Of a DNA stretch of 64,000 nt, positions 15,346 through 23,809 are shown one piece after another. Every line of letters begins with the position of its first letter. Positions within the stretch are counted from its first letter, which is position 1. The notes beneath the pieces were generated by a model. It made no database searches. It had not been told where the DNA came from and saw only the letters and a program-made list of their open reading frames with translations. A program made the position numbers and the translations under genes. This stretch comes from Kibdelosporangium banguiense (GTDB lineage Bacteria > Actinomycetota > Actinomycetes > Mycobacteriales > Pseudonocardiaceae): assembly GCF_017876405.1 (NCBI RefSeq), contig NZ_JAGINW010000001.1:8507203-8571202 (forward strand). The letters run 5' to 3'.

Positions 15346-18029
15346 TGCTGGGCCGGCGTGGCTTTCTCATGGCTACTGCTGTTGTCCCGTTCGCTGCTAC
15401 CGGTACTGCGGTGTCGGTAGCAGCGGCGCCTGCGGCCGCTGGGGATCTGCGGCCGTTCGCGTTGCGGGATGTCGTGCTGGGCAAGGGGATCTTCGCGGAC
15501 AAGCGGGCCCTGATGCTGGACTACGCCCGGGGTTACGACGTCAACCGGTTGCTGCAGGTCTTCCGGGCCAATGCCGGTCTGCCCACGCTCGGCGCGGTCG
15601 CGCCGGGTGGCTGGGAAGGCCTGGACGGTGAGGCGAACGGCAACCTCCGCGGGCACTACACCGGGCATTTCCTGTCCATGCTGTCGCAGGCCTATGGCAG
15701 CACGGGGGAGGCGGTGTACGCCGAGAAGATCAGCACGATGCTGGGTGCGCTGGTGGAATGCCGGGCCGCGCTGAACAAGGACCCCGTGCTGCTGGGTGTG
15801 CCCGGCCGGTTCGCCACCGCGGTGGAGCAGCCCCGGGGCAGCTACCAGTACCTCGATCTGCCGGCCGGTGTGGTCGGCGGCAGTGCCACGATCACGTTGT
15901 CGGCGTGGGTCAGGCCCTCGCACGCGTCCAACTGGGCGCGGATCTTCGACTTCGGCAACGACACGACCCGGTATCTCTACCTGGCCGCGCGCAATGGCAA
16001 CGGTGTTCCCCGGTTCGCGATCACCACCAACGGGCCCGGCGCCGAGCAGGGCATCAACGGCCGTGCGCCGCTTGCGCTCGGCCAGTGGAGCCACATCGCC
16101 GTGACCATCACCGGCACGACCGGGACGATGTACGTCAACGGCGAACCGGTCGGCACGAACACCGCGATGACGCTCAACCCGGCCGCGCTGGGGCAGTTGC
16201 GTAACAACTGGGTGGGGCGGTCGAACTATCCGGCCGATCCGGTCTTCGCCGGTGCCCTCGAGGAGATCAACATCTGGTCGCGTGCGTTGAGCGCGGGCCA
16301 GATCACCGAACTGCAGTCGCAGGCCGCGGCCGCGACCAGCGCCGGGCGGGGTGATCTCGCGTCCGGGCCGCAGGGCATGACACTGCGCCGTACGTGGGGC
16401 GGTCCCAGCCATCCGGGTTTCCTCGCGGCGTACCCGGAGACGCAGTTCATCACGCTGGAGACGATGACCCGCCCGGACTACACGGTCGTGTGGGCGCCCT
16501 ACTACACCGCGCACAAAATCCTCAAAGGACTGCTGGACGCCTACCTCAACACCGGCGACCCGCGGGCGCTGGATCTGGCGCGGGGGATGGGCGACTGGAT
16601 GTACTCGCGGCTGCGGCGGCTGGCTCCCGAAGTCCTGCAACGGATGTGGGGACTGTTCTCCAGTGGCGAGTACGGCGGCCTGGCCGAGGCCGTGACCGAT
16701 TTGTACGAGATCACCGGCAATGCCGACCATCTCTCGCTGGCCAGGCTGTTCGACCTGGACTCGTTGATCACCGCCTGCGCGGACAACCGGGACGTGCTCG
16801 ACGGGCTGCACGCCAACCAGCACATCCCGATCTTCACCGGCCTGGTCCGGCGCTACGACACCACCGGCGAGCAGCGGTACCTCACCGCGGCGCGCAACTT
16901 CTGGGACATGGTCGTGCCGCACCGGATGTACAGCATCGGCGGGACGAGCGACCGCGAGTTCTGGCGGGCGCGGGATGTCATCGCCGGCAGCCTGACCGAC
17001 GTCAACGCCGAGACGTGCTGCGCACACAACATGCTCAAGCTGAGCCGGTCGCTGTTCGCCCACGAGCAGGACCCGAAGTACATGGACTACTACGAACGGA
17101 CGCTGTTCAACCAGATCCTGGGGTCCAAACAGGACCAACCGGACGCCGAGTACCCGTTGGTGACCTACTTCATCGGGCTGGCGCCCGGTTCGGTGCGTGA
17201 CTACACCCCGAAGCAGGGCACCACGTGCTGTGAGGGCACCGGGATGGAGAGCGCGACGAAGTACCAGGACACGATCTACCACCAGACGGCCGACGGATCG
17301 GGTCTGTACGTCAACCTCTACAGTCCGTCCACAGTGCAATGGCGGGGAGTGACGATCGCTCAGGCGACAGCGTTCCCGTTCGAGCAGAAATCGACGTTAC
17401 GGATCACCGGCAGTGCCCGGTTCGACTTGTATCTGCGGATTCCCGGCTGGGCGCGGGGAGCCGGTGTGACTGTCAACGACCAGCCGATACCCCGCGTTAC
17501 GCCGGGTACGTACGTGAAGATCTCCCGGTGGTGGCGCACCGGTGACACTGTCCGCATTGGATTTCCGTTCACGCTGCGTGCCGAGCGAGCGCTTGATCAG
17601 CCCGACGTGCAGAGCCTGATGTACGGGCCGGTCCACCTCGTGGCCTGCGACCCGCGCACGAGCCTGATCCCGCTGGGGCTGTACGGCAACGCTTCCCTTT
17701 CAGGGGACCTGATCGGGAGTGTGCAGCCGGTTGCGGGAAAGCCGTTGCACTACACAGTGGACGGTGTCGAACTGGCGCCGTTCTTCGAGGCGACCGCGGA
17801 CGCGTTCCACTCGTATTTCCGTCGGGTGGAGTCACGCGTTGTGTTCGGCGGGCTCGATTCGGGCGTGGCGAACGTGCCCGGATTTCTCGACGATGTATGG
17901 GCCGCTGCACCATTTGCGTCGAAAGGAGTTTTCGTGCAACATGTGGATACGGTCGCAGCGCGCTACTTCACGGGTACTGACCGCGAACGGATAGCAGGCA
18001 CAGCACGAAAAGCGCGAATGTCCAAGTAG
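15345..18029 (+). CDS. Secreted GH127 beta-L-arabinofuranosidase with an internal LamG domain
   Basis: 894 residues, starting at the ATG that shares a base with the GH43 stop (TGATG). A Tat-like leader (LGRRGFLMATAVVPFAATG) precedes the (alpha/alpha)6 barrel (DUF1680). The zinc-cysteine active site of GH127 is intact: E556-T-C558 in AETCCAHN and C628-C629 in GTTCCEGTG, where C628 aligns with the nucleophile Cys of HypBA1. The barrel is interrupted at residues ~150-325 by a LamG/concanavalin domain (YLDLPAGVVGGSATITLSAWVRPS … FAGALEEINIWSRALSAGQI) and then resumes. With GH51 and GH43 it would strip alpha- and beta-linked arabinofuranose outside the cell. Confidence 0.92.
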   Translation: MLGRRGFLMATAVVPFAATGTAVSVAAAPAAAGDLRPFALRDVVLGKGIFADKRALMLDYARGYDVNRLLQVFRANAGLPTLGAVAPGGWEGLDGEANGNLRGHYTGHFLSMLSQAYGSTGEAVYAEKISTMLGALVECRAALNKDPVLLGVPGRFATAVEQPRGSYQYLDLPAGVVGGSATITLSAWVRPSHASNWARIFDFGNDTTRYLYLAARNGNGVPRFAITTNGPGAEQGINGRAPLALGQWSHIAVTITGTTGTMYVNGEPVGTNTAMTLNPAALGQLRNNWVGRSNYPADPVFAGALEEINIWSRALSAGQITELQSQAAAATSAGRGDLASGPQGMTLRRTWGGPSHPGFLAAYPETQFITLETMTRPDYTVVWAPYYTAHKILKGLLDAYLNTGDPRALDLARGMGDWMYSRLRRLAPEVLQRMWGLFSSGEYGGLAEAVTDLYEITGNADHLSLARLFDLDSLITACADNRDVLDGLHANQHIPIFTGLVRRYDTTGEQRYLTAARNFWDMVVPHRMYSIGGTSDREFWRARDVIAGSLTDVNAETCCAHNMLKLSRSLFAHEQDPKYMDYYERTLFNQILGSKQDQPDAEYPLVTYFIGLAPGSVRDYTPKQGTTCCEGTGMESATKYQDTIYHQTADGSGLYVNLYSPSTVQWRGVTIAQATAFPFEQKSTLRITGSARFDLYLRIPGWARGAGVTVNDQPIPRVTPGTYVKISRWWRTGDTVRIGFPFTLRAERALDQPDVQSLMYGPVHLVACDPRTSLIPLGLYGNASLSGDLIGSVQPVAGKPLHYTVDGVELAPFFEATADAFHSYFRRVESRVVFGGLDSGVANVPGFLDDVWAAAPFASKGVFVQHVDTVAARYFTGTDRERIAGTARKARMSK

Positions 18030-18165
18030 GAATCCCCCGCGCGCATGTGGTGTTGCCCACTCGAATATCTGAACCGTCGTTGAGCCCAAGCCAGGTTACG
18101 TACGTATCACGGGATAAGAGCTCAGAGAAAAGAGAGCTCAGAGACCCGAACGAGGTGAATGGCCC

Positions 18166-19605
18166 ATGGCGCGAAACACCGGGCAACACCGCATCACGCG
18201 CAGAACGAAAATCGCCACCGGTGCGATCGGACTGGCCCTCGCGGTCGGCGGCATCGTCGTGGTCACCACGGCCGGCGACCCCGCGTCGGCCCGGGCCGAC
18301 GGAGCGGACAAGTCACTGTTCGTCGACATCACCACTGTCCGGCCCAACGTGAAACCGCCGCGCCAGCAGGGCAACGCCTCACGTGGAACCTTCACAGTGG
18401 ACTGTGGCCGCAACGAGAACGGCCACTTCAACCCGGACAACTTCATCGCGCAGCCCGGCGTGCGCAACGGAGCCCAGCACCTGCACGACTACGTCGGCAA
18501 CCTGACCACCAACGCCGACTCGACCAACGAGAGCCTGGCCAAGGGCGGGACCACCTGTAAGAACGGCGACAAGTCGGCGTACTTCTGGCCGGTGATCCGC
18601 ATCGACCGCGAGGACAACAAGCCCAACCCGCCGGCCAAGGACCAGAAGCAGCAGCGCAAGCAGCAGCAGAACCAGGACAAGGCCGCCGGTCAGGCCCCGC
18701 AGGTCAACTGCCCGGACGTGGCCAGCCAGCTGCCCGACGTGCCCGACCAGGCCGAAGCCGAGATCCAGCGCAACCTGGAACTGCTCGACACCCAGATCGA
18801 CGAGGCCAACAAGCGCCTGATCACCTCGCAAGGTGAAGGTGGCCCGAACTTCATCCAGAACGCGATCCTCGGACCGCTCAAGGACAAGCGTGTGGCCACC
18901 ATCGACCGGATGGCCATCGCCATCGGCCGCAACGCACCGAAGCCACAAGGCCTCGAGCGCCTAGCCCCCTGCGCCCTCAAGCAAGGCGGCAACAACAACG
19001 GCGGTGGCGGCAACAACGGCGGTGGCGGTCAGCTGCCCGACGAGAACGACAACAACGAACTGCCGGGCAACGACGGAGAGATCCAGCGGCCGGAGAAGGC
19101 CGAGCTGACCTTCCGCGGCAGCCCCGCCGGCAAGGTCGTGGCCATGCCGAAGTTCCTGCGCATCCTCTACGGCGACGCCAAGGTCGGCACCAACGGGCCG
19201 AAGAACGCCCGCGACTCGTGGACCTGTACCGGTTTCGAAGACCGGGTGCTGATCAACAAGTACCCGATCTGCCCGCAGGGAAGCAAAGTCAAGCGCATCC
19301 ACGACTTCCCCAGCTGCTGGGACGGCAAGAACATCGACTCCAAGAACCACCGCGACCACATCGTCTACCCCGAGCAGAACGGCCAGTGCCGCAACGGCTT
19401 CAAGGCAGTGCCGCAGCTGCGCGTCGCGCTGACCTACAACATCCCCCGCGACGTCCAGGTCAACGGCCAGTACAAGGTGGACTCATTCCCCGAGGAGAAG
19501 CACAACCCGTTCTCCGACCACGACGACTTCGCCAACGTGATGTCCCAGAACATCATGAACCGCCTGGTCAACTGTGTGAACAAGAACAAGACCTGCCGGG
19601 AGTGA
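18166..19605 (+). CDS. Secreted DUF1996 protein carrying one copy of a ~92-residue two-Cys module
   Basis: 479 residues; ATG 18166 follows AACGAGGTGAATGGCCC. A basic N-terminus and one hydrophobic segment (residues ~15-35) indicate export or anchoring. DUF1996 is recognised from 'GHFNPDNFIAQPGVRNGAQHLHDYVGN' (86-112), 'SAYFWPVIRID', and, after an interruption, 'MPKFLRILYGDA', 'FPSCWDGKNID' and 'CRNGFKAVPQLRVALTY'. Between the two halves lie a Gln/Lys-rich linker (151-178), the module at ~179-271 (NCPDVASQLPDVP… to LERLAPCAL, Cys 182 and 269) and a Gly/Asn-rich linker. The same module is present three times in the protein at 53119. DUF1996 proteins are often found with biomass-degrading secretomes, but no activity is established. 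Confidence 0.85.
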   Translation: MARNTGQHRITRRTKIATGAIGLALAVGGIVVVTTAGDPASARADGADKSLFVDITTVRPNVKPPRQQGNASRGTFTVDCGRNENGHFNPDNFIAQPGVRNGAQHLHDYVGNLTTNADSTNESLAKGGTTCKNGDKSAYFWPVIRIDREDNKPNPPAKDQKQQRKQQQNQDKAAGQAPQVNCPDVASQLPDVPDQAEAEIQRNLELLDTQIDEANKRLITSQGEGGPNFIQNAILGPLKDKRVATIDRMAIAIGRNAPKPQGLERLAPCALKQGGNNNGGGGNNGGGGQLPDENDNNELPGNDGEIQRPEKAELTFRGSPAGKVVAMPKFLRILYGDAKVGTNGPKNARDSWTCTGFEDRVLINKYPICPQGSKVKRIHDFPSCWDGKNIDSKNHRDHIVYPEQNGQCRNGFKAVPQLRVALTYNIPRDVQVNGQYKVDSFPEEKHNPFSDHDDFANVMSQNIMNRLVNCVNKNKTCRE

Positions 19606-19621
19606 CGGCCAGGTGACCGAC

Positions 19622-19667
19622 CGGCTCCTCGTGGGCACCCATGGCGGGTGGTGCTCGCGAGGAGCCG
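19622..19667 (+). terminator. Stem-loop after the DUF1996 gene
   Basis: 10-bp perfect outer stem CGGCTCCTCG / CGAGGAGCCG enclosing a second GC-rich stem, 16 bases after the stop. No T run follows, so it is a terminator of the actinobacterial L-shaped kind or an mRNA-stabilising hairpin. Confidence 0.6.
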
Positions 19668-19738
19668 TCCCCGGCGGATCCGGCCGGGTGGTAATTGTTG
19701 CAGACCCGCTCCGGTGAAGTGACCGGAAATATGGTTCA

Positions 19739-19781
19739 CGGGTGCAGGGAAATGCCACGGCGGGGCATTTCCCTGCACCCG
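19739..19781. repeat. 18-bp perfect hairpin
   Basis: Arms 19739-19756 and 19764-19781 are fully complementary with a 7-base loop, and TTTCTCCCTTTT follows on the plus strand. It may be the true terminator of the preceding gene, or another member of the long-hairpin class seen at 23494, 37386 and 52083, though its sequence differs. Confidence 0.7.
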
Positions 19782-19849
19782 TTTCTCCCTTTTCGGCGCC
19801 GGCCCGGAAAGGGCCTGAGCCGCCCAACGGATCATGCTGGGATAGTGGC

Positions 19850-20279
19850 ATGGTGCGCGTCGGCATCCTCGGTCCACTGGTGCTGGACACAGCGACCGGT
19901 CCGGTGGCGGTCCGGGGAGCGCGGCTGCGGGCATTGCTGGCCCGGCTGGTGCTGACCCCCGGGCGCGCCGTCCGGCCGGAGAGCCTGGCCGAGGCGCTGT
20001 GGGACGACGCGGCACCTGCCCGCAATCTGCATGCGCTGCAATCGCTGGTAACTCGGCCTGCCCGAGCACGCGATGGAGAACGAGGTCCACGTCGCCCTGC
20101 GGCGCGCCCAGGCCGGGGACGCGGACGGCGGGCGACGGCACCTGACCGACCTGCTCGCCCAGGCCGAGCGGGCCGGGTCGGTGGAGTCCCCCGCGCCCAG
20201 GTCTGTTTGGCTCTCGCGCGACTGGAACGCCAAGCCGGACGGCCGGCACAGGCCCGCGCGCATGCCCTGACCGGCTTGG
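19850..20279 (+). pseudogene. Remnant of an AfsR/SARP-type (BTAD) regulator
   Basis: The first ~68 codons from ATG 19850 (MVRVGILGPLVLDTATGPV… to …NLHALQSLVTR) are the winged-helix start of an AfsR/SARP/BTAD regulator. Similarity then stops abruptly. Directly after it, in another frame, comes '…AMENEVHVALRRAQAGDADGGRRHLTDLLAQAERAGS', and after a second frame change 'AQVCLALARLERQAGRPAQARAHAL', which looks like the TPR-like end of such a regulator. The simplest reading is a large internal deletion plus a frameshift. The piece abuts a second truncated gene on the opposite strand, so the locus has been rearranged. Confidence 0.65.
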
Positions 20280-20300
20280 CCGACCCGCCACCCGGCGATG

Positions 20301-20693
20301 TCACGGACCGAGGCCACAGACCTTGCCCGGCAGCCACTTGTCCACCGAGTCGGTCAGGGCGAGTTCGCCCGAGGCGACCAGTTGCAGCACGAGCGTGGCC
20401 ATCATGGTCTTGGTGCTGGACGCCACCCGATACTCGTCTCCCGGCCGGATCACGTGGTCCGGCCTGGTCCACGCGGCCTGCTCGGCGATCTCGATCGGCC
20501 GGCCGCGACCGTCGTCGACCCGCACGATCACGCCGGGTGCCCCGGCGTCCACCAGCTTGCGCGTCAGCTCCTGCAGCTGAGCGCGTTGGATATCGGTGCC
20601 GCTCGCGGCCGCGGGCACCGCTGCGGCCAAGGCCAGGCTGACCGCCAGCGCCGACACCGCGGCCCGGCTCGGCCTGAAAACACGTTGGGACAT
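20301..20693 (-). pseudogene. Truncated serine hydrolase (beta-lactamase/DD-carboxypeptidase family)
   Basis: The start at 20693 has GGAGG about 10 bases upstream and a good signal peptide (MSQRVFRPSRAAVSALAVSLALAAAVPAAA). The mature N-terminus of a class C-type serine hydrolase follows, including 'YRVASSTKTMMATLVLQLVASGELALTDSVDKWLPG' with the catalytic SxxK as S-S-T-K. The reading frame ends seven residues later with KVCGLGP. Complete relatives continue for 250 or more residues with an 'LLNHTSG' region, the Y-x-N and the H/K-x-G motifs, all missing here. It therefore lost its 3' part at the same junction where the SARP remnant ends, and is presumed inactive. Confidence 0.75.
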
Positions 20694-21078
20694 AGAGGTT
20701 TTCCTCCAGCTGACAGGTGACACTGATGCCACGGATGACGTGGACAACGCCACCCTGCAACCCGCCGCTCGCAAACCTCACACAGCACGCCAACAGTCAG
20801 ATACCCGCAGCTCACCCCGCCTGGAGAATGGCCACTGGGGACGGTCAGCCGGCACTGGCATCGCCGTCGGCGGTGGCCGCCGGAGCGGCCACCGCCTCGG
20901 GCGTCGTGGACGCGGCCACGACGACTGCGGGCCGGGAGATGGCACCTGCTTGTATCCTGCCCCACCGACGGCGGGCCGGACAAGCTGGTGAAATCACTGG
21001 CAGCAAAGCGATCTTGACCAGTCGAGTCCACAGCGGACAGTCGTATCCCGGTGCGCCGGGCAGGGACGGCGACCGAGA

Positions 21079-21094
21079 CGGAAAGCGCTTTCCG
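21079..21094. promoter_or_regulatory. LacI-type operator CGGAAAGCGCTTTCCG
   Basis: Perfect 16-bp palindrome, identical to the one at 55396-55411 in front of the pectate lyase gene. It lies 5 bases downstream of a leftward -10 box. Confidence 0.8.
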
Positions 21095-21099
21095 CACTG

Positions 21100-21128
21100 A
21101 CGGTAGGACGCCGCGCTCCCGGTGTCAA
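21100..21128 (-). promoter_or_regulatory. Leftward promoter TTGACA-N17-TACCGT with no intact gene downstream
   Basis: -35 at 21123-21128 and -10 at 21100-21105, both read on the minus strand. Boxes, spacing and operator position match the pectate lyase promoter at 55418-55446. The nearest leftward start codon is ~390 bases away, in a truncated gene. Confidence 0.65.
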
Positions 21129-21133
21129 CGGGC

Positions 21134-21162
21134 TGTCCATTTTCGCGCGGCCCGGCTACCCT
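21134..21162 (+). promoter_or_regulatory. Predicted GH74 promoter TGTCCA-N17-TACCCT
   Basis: A -35-like TGTCCA (21134-21139) and -10 TACCCT (21157-21162) are 17 bases apart, and the CebR-type operator starts 5 bases after the -10, the same geometry as at the LPMO gene. Confidence 0.55.
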
Positions 21163-21166
21163 ACGC

Positions 21167-21182
21167 CTGGGAGCGCTCCCAG
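21167..21182. promoter_or_regulatory. CebR/CelR-type operator CTGGGAGCGCTCCCAG
   Basis: Perfect 16-bp palindrome containing TGGGAGCGCTCCCA, the operator of the cellobiose-responsive repressors CebR (Streptomyces) and CelR (Thermobifida). It is 37 bases before the GH74 start. An identical 16-mer precedes the LPMO at 52195. Confidence 0.9.
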
Positions 21183-21219
21183 AATCTGGCGACCGTTTCT
21201 CGAACGGAGGCATCTCTCA

Positions 21220-23475
21220 ATGCGGAGAGCTCTTTCCGGCATGCTCGCGGCAGCCCTGCTCGCAGGCCTGATCAGCGCGGCGCAGCCGGCTACCGCCCAA
21301 GCGCCCTACTCCTGGACCAACGCCGAGATCGCGGGCGGCGGATTCGTGCCCGGCATCGTGTTCAACCAGACCGAGCGCAACCTGATCTACGCACGCACCG
21401 ACATCGGCGGCGCCTACCGCTGGAACCAGGCAAACGGCCGGTGGATCCCCCTGCTGGACCACGTCGGCCGCGACAACTGGGGCCTCAACGGCGTCGCCAG
21501 CCTGGCCACCGACCCCGTCGACCCCAACCGGGTCTACGTCGCCGCCGGGATGTACACCAACAGCTGGGACCCCAACAACGGCGCCATCCTGAGATCCAGC
21601 GACCGCGGCGGCACCTGGCAGTCCACCGCGCTGCCGTTCAAACTCGGCGGCAACATGCCCGGCCGCGGCATGGGAGAGCGGCTGGCCATCGACCCCAACC
21701 GCAACAGCACCCTGTACCTGGCCGCGCCCAGCGGCAACGGCCTGTGGCGCAGCACGGACTCCGGCGTCACCTGGGGCAAGGTCACCTCGTTCCCCAACCC
21801 CGGCAACTACGCCCAGGACCCCAACGACCCCAACGGTTATCTCAACGACAACCAGGGCGTGCTCTGGGTGACCTTCGACCCGCGCACCGGCTCACGCGGC
21901 AACACCACCCAGACCATCTACGTCGGCGTCGCCGACAAACAGAACAACATCTACCGCTCCACCAACGGCGGCGCCAGCTGGGAACGCGTCGCCGGGCAGC
22001 CCACCGGATTCCTGCCGCACAAAGGCGTCCTCGACCACGTCAACGGCGTGCTCTACATCGCGACCAGCGACACTGGCGGTCCGTACGACGGAAGCAAAGG
22101 CGACGTCTGGAAGCTGGCCACCGCCACCGGCGTGTGGACCCGCATCAGCCCCATCCCGTCCACCAGCTCCGACGACTACTTCGGCTACAGCGGCCTGACC
22201 GTCGACCGCACCAGGCCCGGCACGATCATGGTCGCCACCCAGGTGTCCTGGTGGCCCGACATCATCCTGTTCCGCAGCACCGACGGCGGCACCACCTGGA
22301 CGCGCATCTGGGACTGGACCAGCTACCCCAACCGGTCCACGCGCTACACCCAGGACATCTCGGCCGTGCCGTGGCTGACCTTCGCCACCAACCCGCAACC
22401 GCCCGAGGTGACCCCGAAACTGGGCTGGATGACCGAGGCGATGGAGATCGACCCGTTCGACTCCAACCGGATGATGTACGGCACCGGCGCCACCATCTAC
22501 GGCACCACCAACCTCACCGCCTGGGACACCGGCGGCAAGATCACCATCAGGCCCATGGTCGGCGGCCTGGAGGAGACCGCGGTGCTCGACCTGGCCAGCC
22601 CGCCGACTGGCGCGCCCCTGCTCAGCGCCCTGGGCGACATCGGCGGATTCCGCCACGACCGGCTCGACGCGGTGCCCGCCAGGATGTTCACCCAGCCCAC
22701 CTTCGTCAGCACCACCAGCCTGGACTACGCCGAACGCAACCCCGGCAACATCGTGCGTGTCGGCAACCTCGACAAGTCCGCGCGCCCCAACGACAACCGC
22801 GTCGCCTTCTCCACCGACGGCGGCGCCAACTGGTGGCAGGGCACCGAACCCGGCGGTGTCACCGGCGGCGGGACGGTCGCCGCGGCCGCGGACGCCAGCC
22901 GGTTCGTCTGGAGCCCGCAGGGCACCGGCGTGCACTACTCGGTCGGATACGGCAACTCCTGGACCGCCGCCAACGGCATCCCGGCCGGGGCCAAAGTGGA
23001 ATCCGACCGCGTGAACCCCCAGAAGTTCTACGGCTTCTCCGGCGGCCGGTTCTACGTCAGCACCAACGGCGGCGCCGCCTTCACCGCGAGCCCCGCCGGC
23101 GGCCTGCCCGCCACCGCCAACTTCAAAGCCGTGGCCGGACGGGAAGGCGACATCTGGCTCGCGGGCGGCGCAGGCCTGTGGCACTCCACCGACTCCGGAG
23201 CCACATTCACCAAACTGGCGGCCGTGCAGGAATCCGACAACATCGGCTTCGGCAAACCCGCCACCGGAAAGACCTACCCGGCCCTGTACGCCATCGCCCG
23301 GATCGGCAACGTCCGCGGCGTGTTCCGCTCCGACGACACCGGCGCCACCTGGACCCGGATCAACGACGACAAACACCAGTACGGCAACATCGGCGACGCC
23401 ATCACCGGCGACCCCCGCGTATACGGCCGCGTCTACCTCGGCACCAACGGCCGCGGCATCATCATCGGCCAGTAG
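21220..23475 (+). CDS. Secreted xyloglucanase, GH74
   Basis: Cleaves the beta-1,4-glucan backbone of xyloglucan. 751 residues with a signal peptide (MRRALSGMLAAALLAGLISAAQPATAQ). The two seven-bladed propellers are built from repeated 'RSTDGG.TW' / 'STNGGASWERV' units. The two catalytic Asp candidates are D61 in ARTDIGGAYRW and D411 in EAMEIDPFDSNRMMYGTG, both in the family's most conserved contexts. It ends right after the second propeller, so there is no cellulose-binding module, unlike many actinobacterial GH74 enzymes. A GAACGGAGG ribosome-binding site and a CebR-type operator lie just upstream, so it should respond to cello-oligosaccharides through a repressor encoded elsewhere. Confidence 0.95.
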   Translation: MRRALSGMLAAALLAGLISAAQPATAQAPYSWTNAEIAGGGFVPGIVFNQTERNLIYARTDIGGAYRWNQANGRWIPLLDHVGRDNWGLNGVASLATDPVDPNRVYVAAGMYTNSWDPNNGAILRSSDRGGTWQSTALPFKLGGNMPGRGMGERLAIDPNRNSTLYLAAPSGNGLWRSTDSGVTWGKVTSFPNPGNYAQDPNDPNGYLNDNQGVLWVTFDPRTGSRGNTTQTIYVGVADKQNNIYRSTNGGASWERVAGQPTGFLPHKGVLDHVNGVLYIATSDTGGPYDGSKGDVWKLATATGVWTRISPIPSTSSDDYFGYSGLTVDRTRPGTIMVATQVSWWPDIILFRSTDGGTTWTRIWDWTSYPNRSTRYTQDISAVPWLTFATNPQPPEVTPKLGWMTEAMEIDPFDSNRMMYGTGATIYGTTNLTAWDTGGKITIRPMVGGLEETAVLDLASPPTGAPLLSALGDIGGFRHDRLDAVPARMFTQPTFVSTTSLDYAERNPGNIVRVGNLDKSARPNDNRVAFSTDGGANWWQGTEPGGVTGGGTVAAAADASRFVWSPQGTGVHYSVGYGNSWTAANGIPAGAKVESDRVNPQKFYGFSGGRFYVSTNGGAAFTASPAGGLPATANFKAVAGREGDIWLAGGAGLWHSTDSGATFTKLAAVQESDNIGFGKPATGKTYPALYAIARIGNVRGVFRSDDTGATWTRINDDKHQYGNIGDAITGDPRVYGRVYLGTNGRGIIIGQ

Positions 23476-23493
23476 CACGAGGCTGCGCTGTGT

Positions 23494-23548
23494 TGCCCCC
23501 AAAGTGGCGTTCGGAGCATCCAGTGCTCCCAACGCCACTTTGGGGGCA
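23494..23548. repeat. 55-base intergenic hairpin repeat, copy 1
   Basis: 25-bp stem with one mismatch and a 5-base loop, arms beginning TGCCCCCAAAGTGGCGTT and ending AACGCCACTTTGGGGGCA. Read in reverse it matches the element at 52083-52137 at 54 of 55 positions. It lies 18 bases after the GH74 stop. Confidence 0.9.
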
Positions 23549-23590
23549 TACCAAAAGGTCAGGTGCGCACAGGCATCTTTCCCGCCGAAA

Positions 23591-23604
23591 TGTTATCGCT
23601 AACA
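23591..23604. promoter_or_regulatory. Arabinose-type operator TGTTATCGCTAACA (distal)
   Basis: Near-palindrome with one asymmetric position. An identical site lies 205 bases downstream at 23796. Confidence 0.7.
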
Positions 23605-23795
23605 TCCAACGAGGTGTCTCGACGGTAGGGGCGCCGCTCACCACGGGGCAAGGTTGCCAGGCGTCCGGGGGAGTGTGTTTGCGCCGCTCAGCGGGGGTTT
23701 CGACAAGGTCACACCGATGGTCGGTGACAGCGAGGTCTCGGTCCGCTACTGTGTCGTGACTCGACCGTTACGAATATGCTTCTTGACCGACCCGA

Positions 23796-23809
23796 TGTTA
23801 TCGCTAACA
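23796..23809. promoter_or_regulatory. Arabinose-type operator TGTTATCGCTAACA (proximal)
   Basis: Identical to the site at 23591 and 47 bases before the LacI start, consistent with autoregulation, possibly by looping between the two copies. Confidence 0.75.

Larger units (their letters stand above)
20694..21219. other. 526-bp gene-free region with divergent promoters
   Basis: No convincing gene is visible between the truncated serine hydrolase and the GH74 gene. The right-hand end holds two LacI-type operators and two predicted promoters facing opposite ways, listed separately. The left ~380 bases look like decayed coding DNA. Confidence 0.6.

Noticed and set aside
20845..21213. Leftward frame through the GH74 promoter region
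   Set aside because: It crosses two perfect operators and two promoters, and its translation has no recognisable domain. It may include decayed coding DNA but not a gene.
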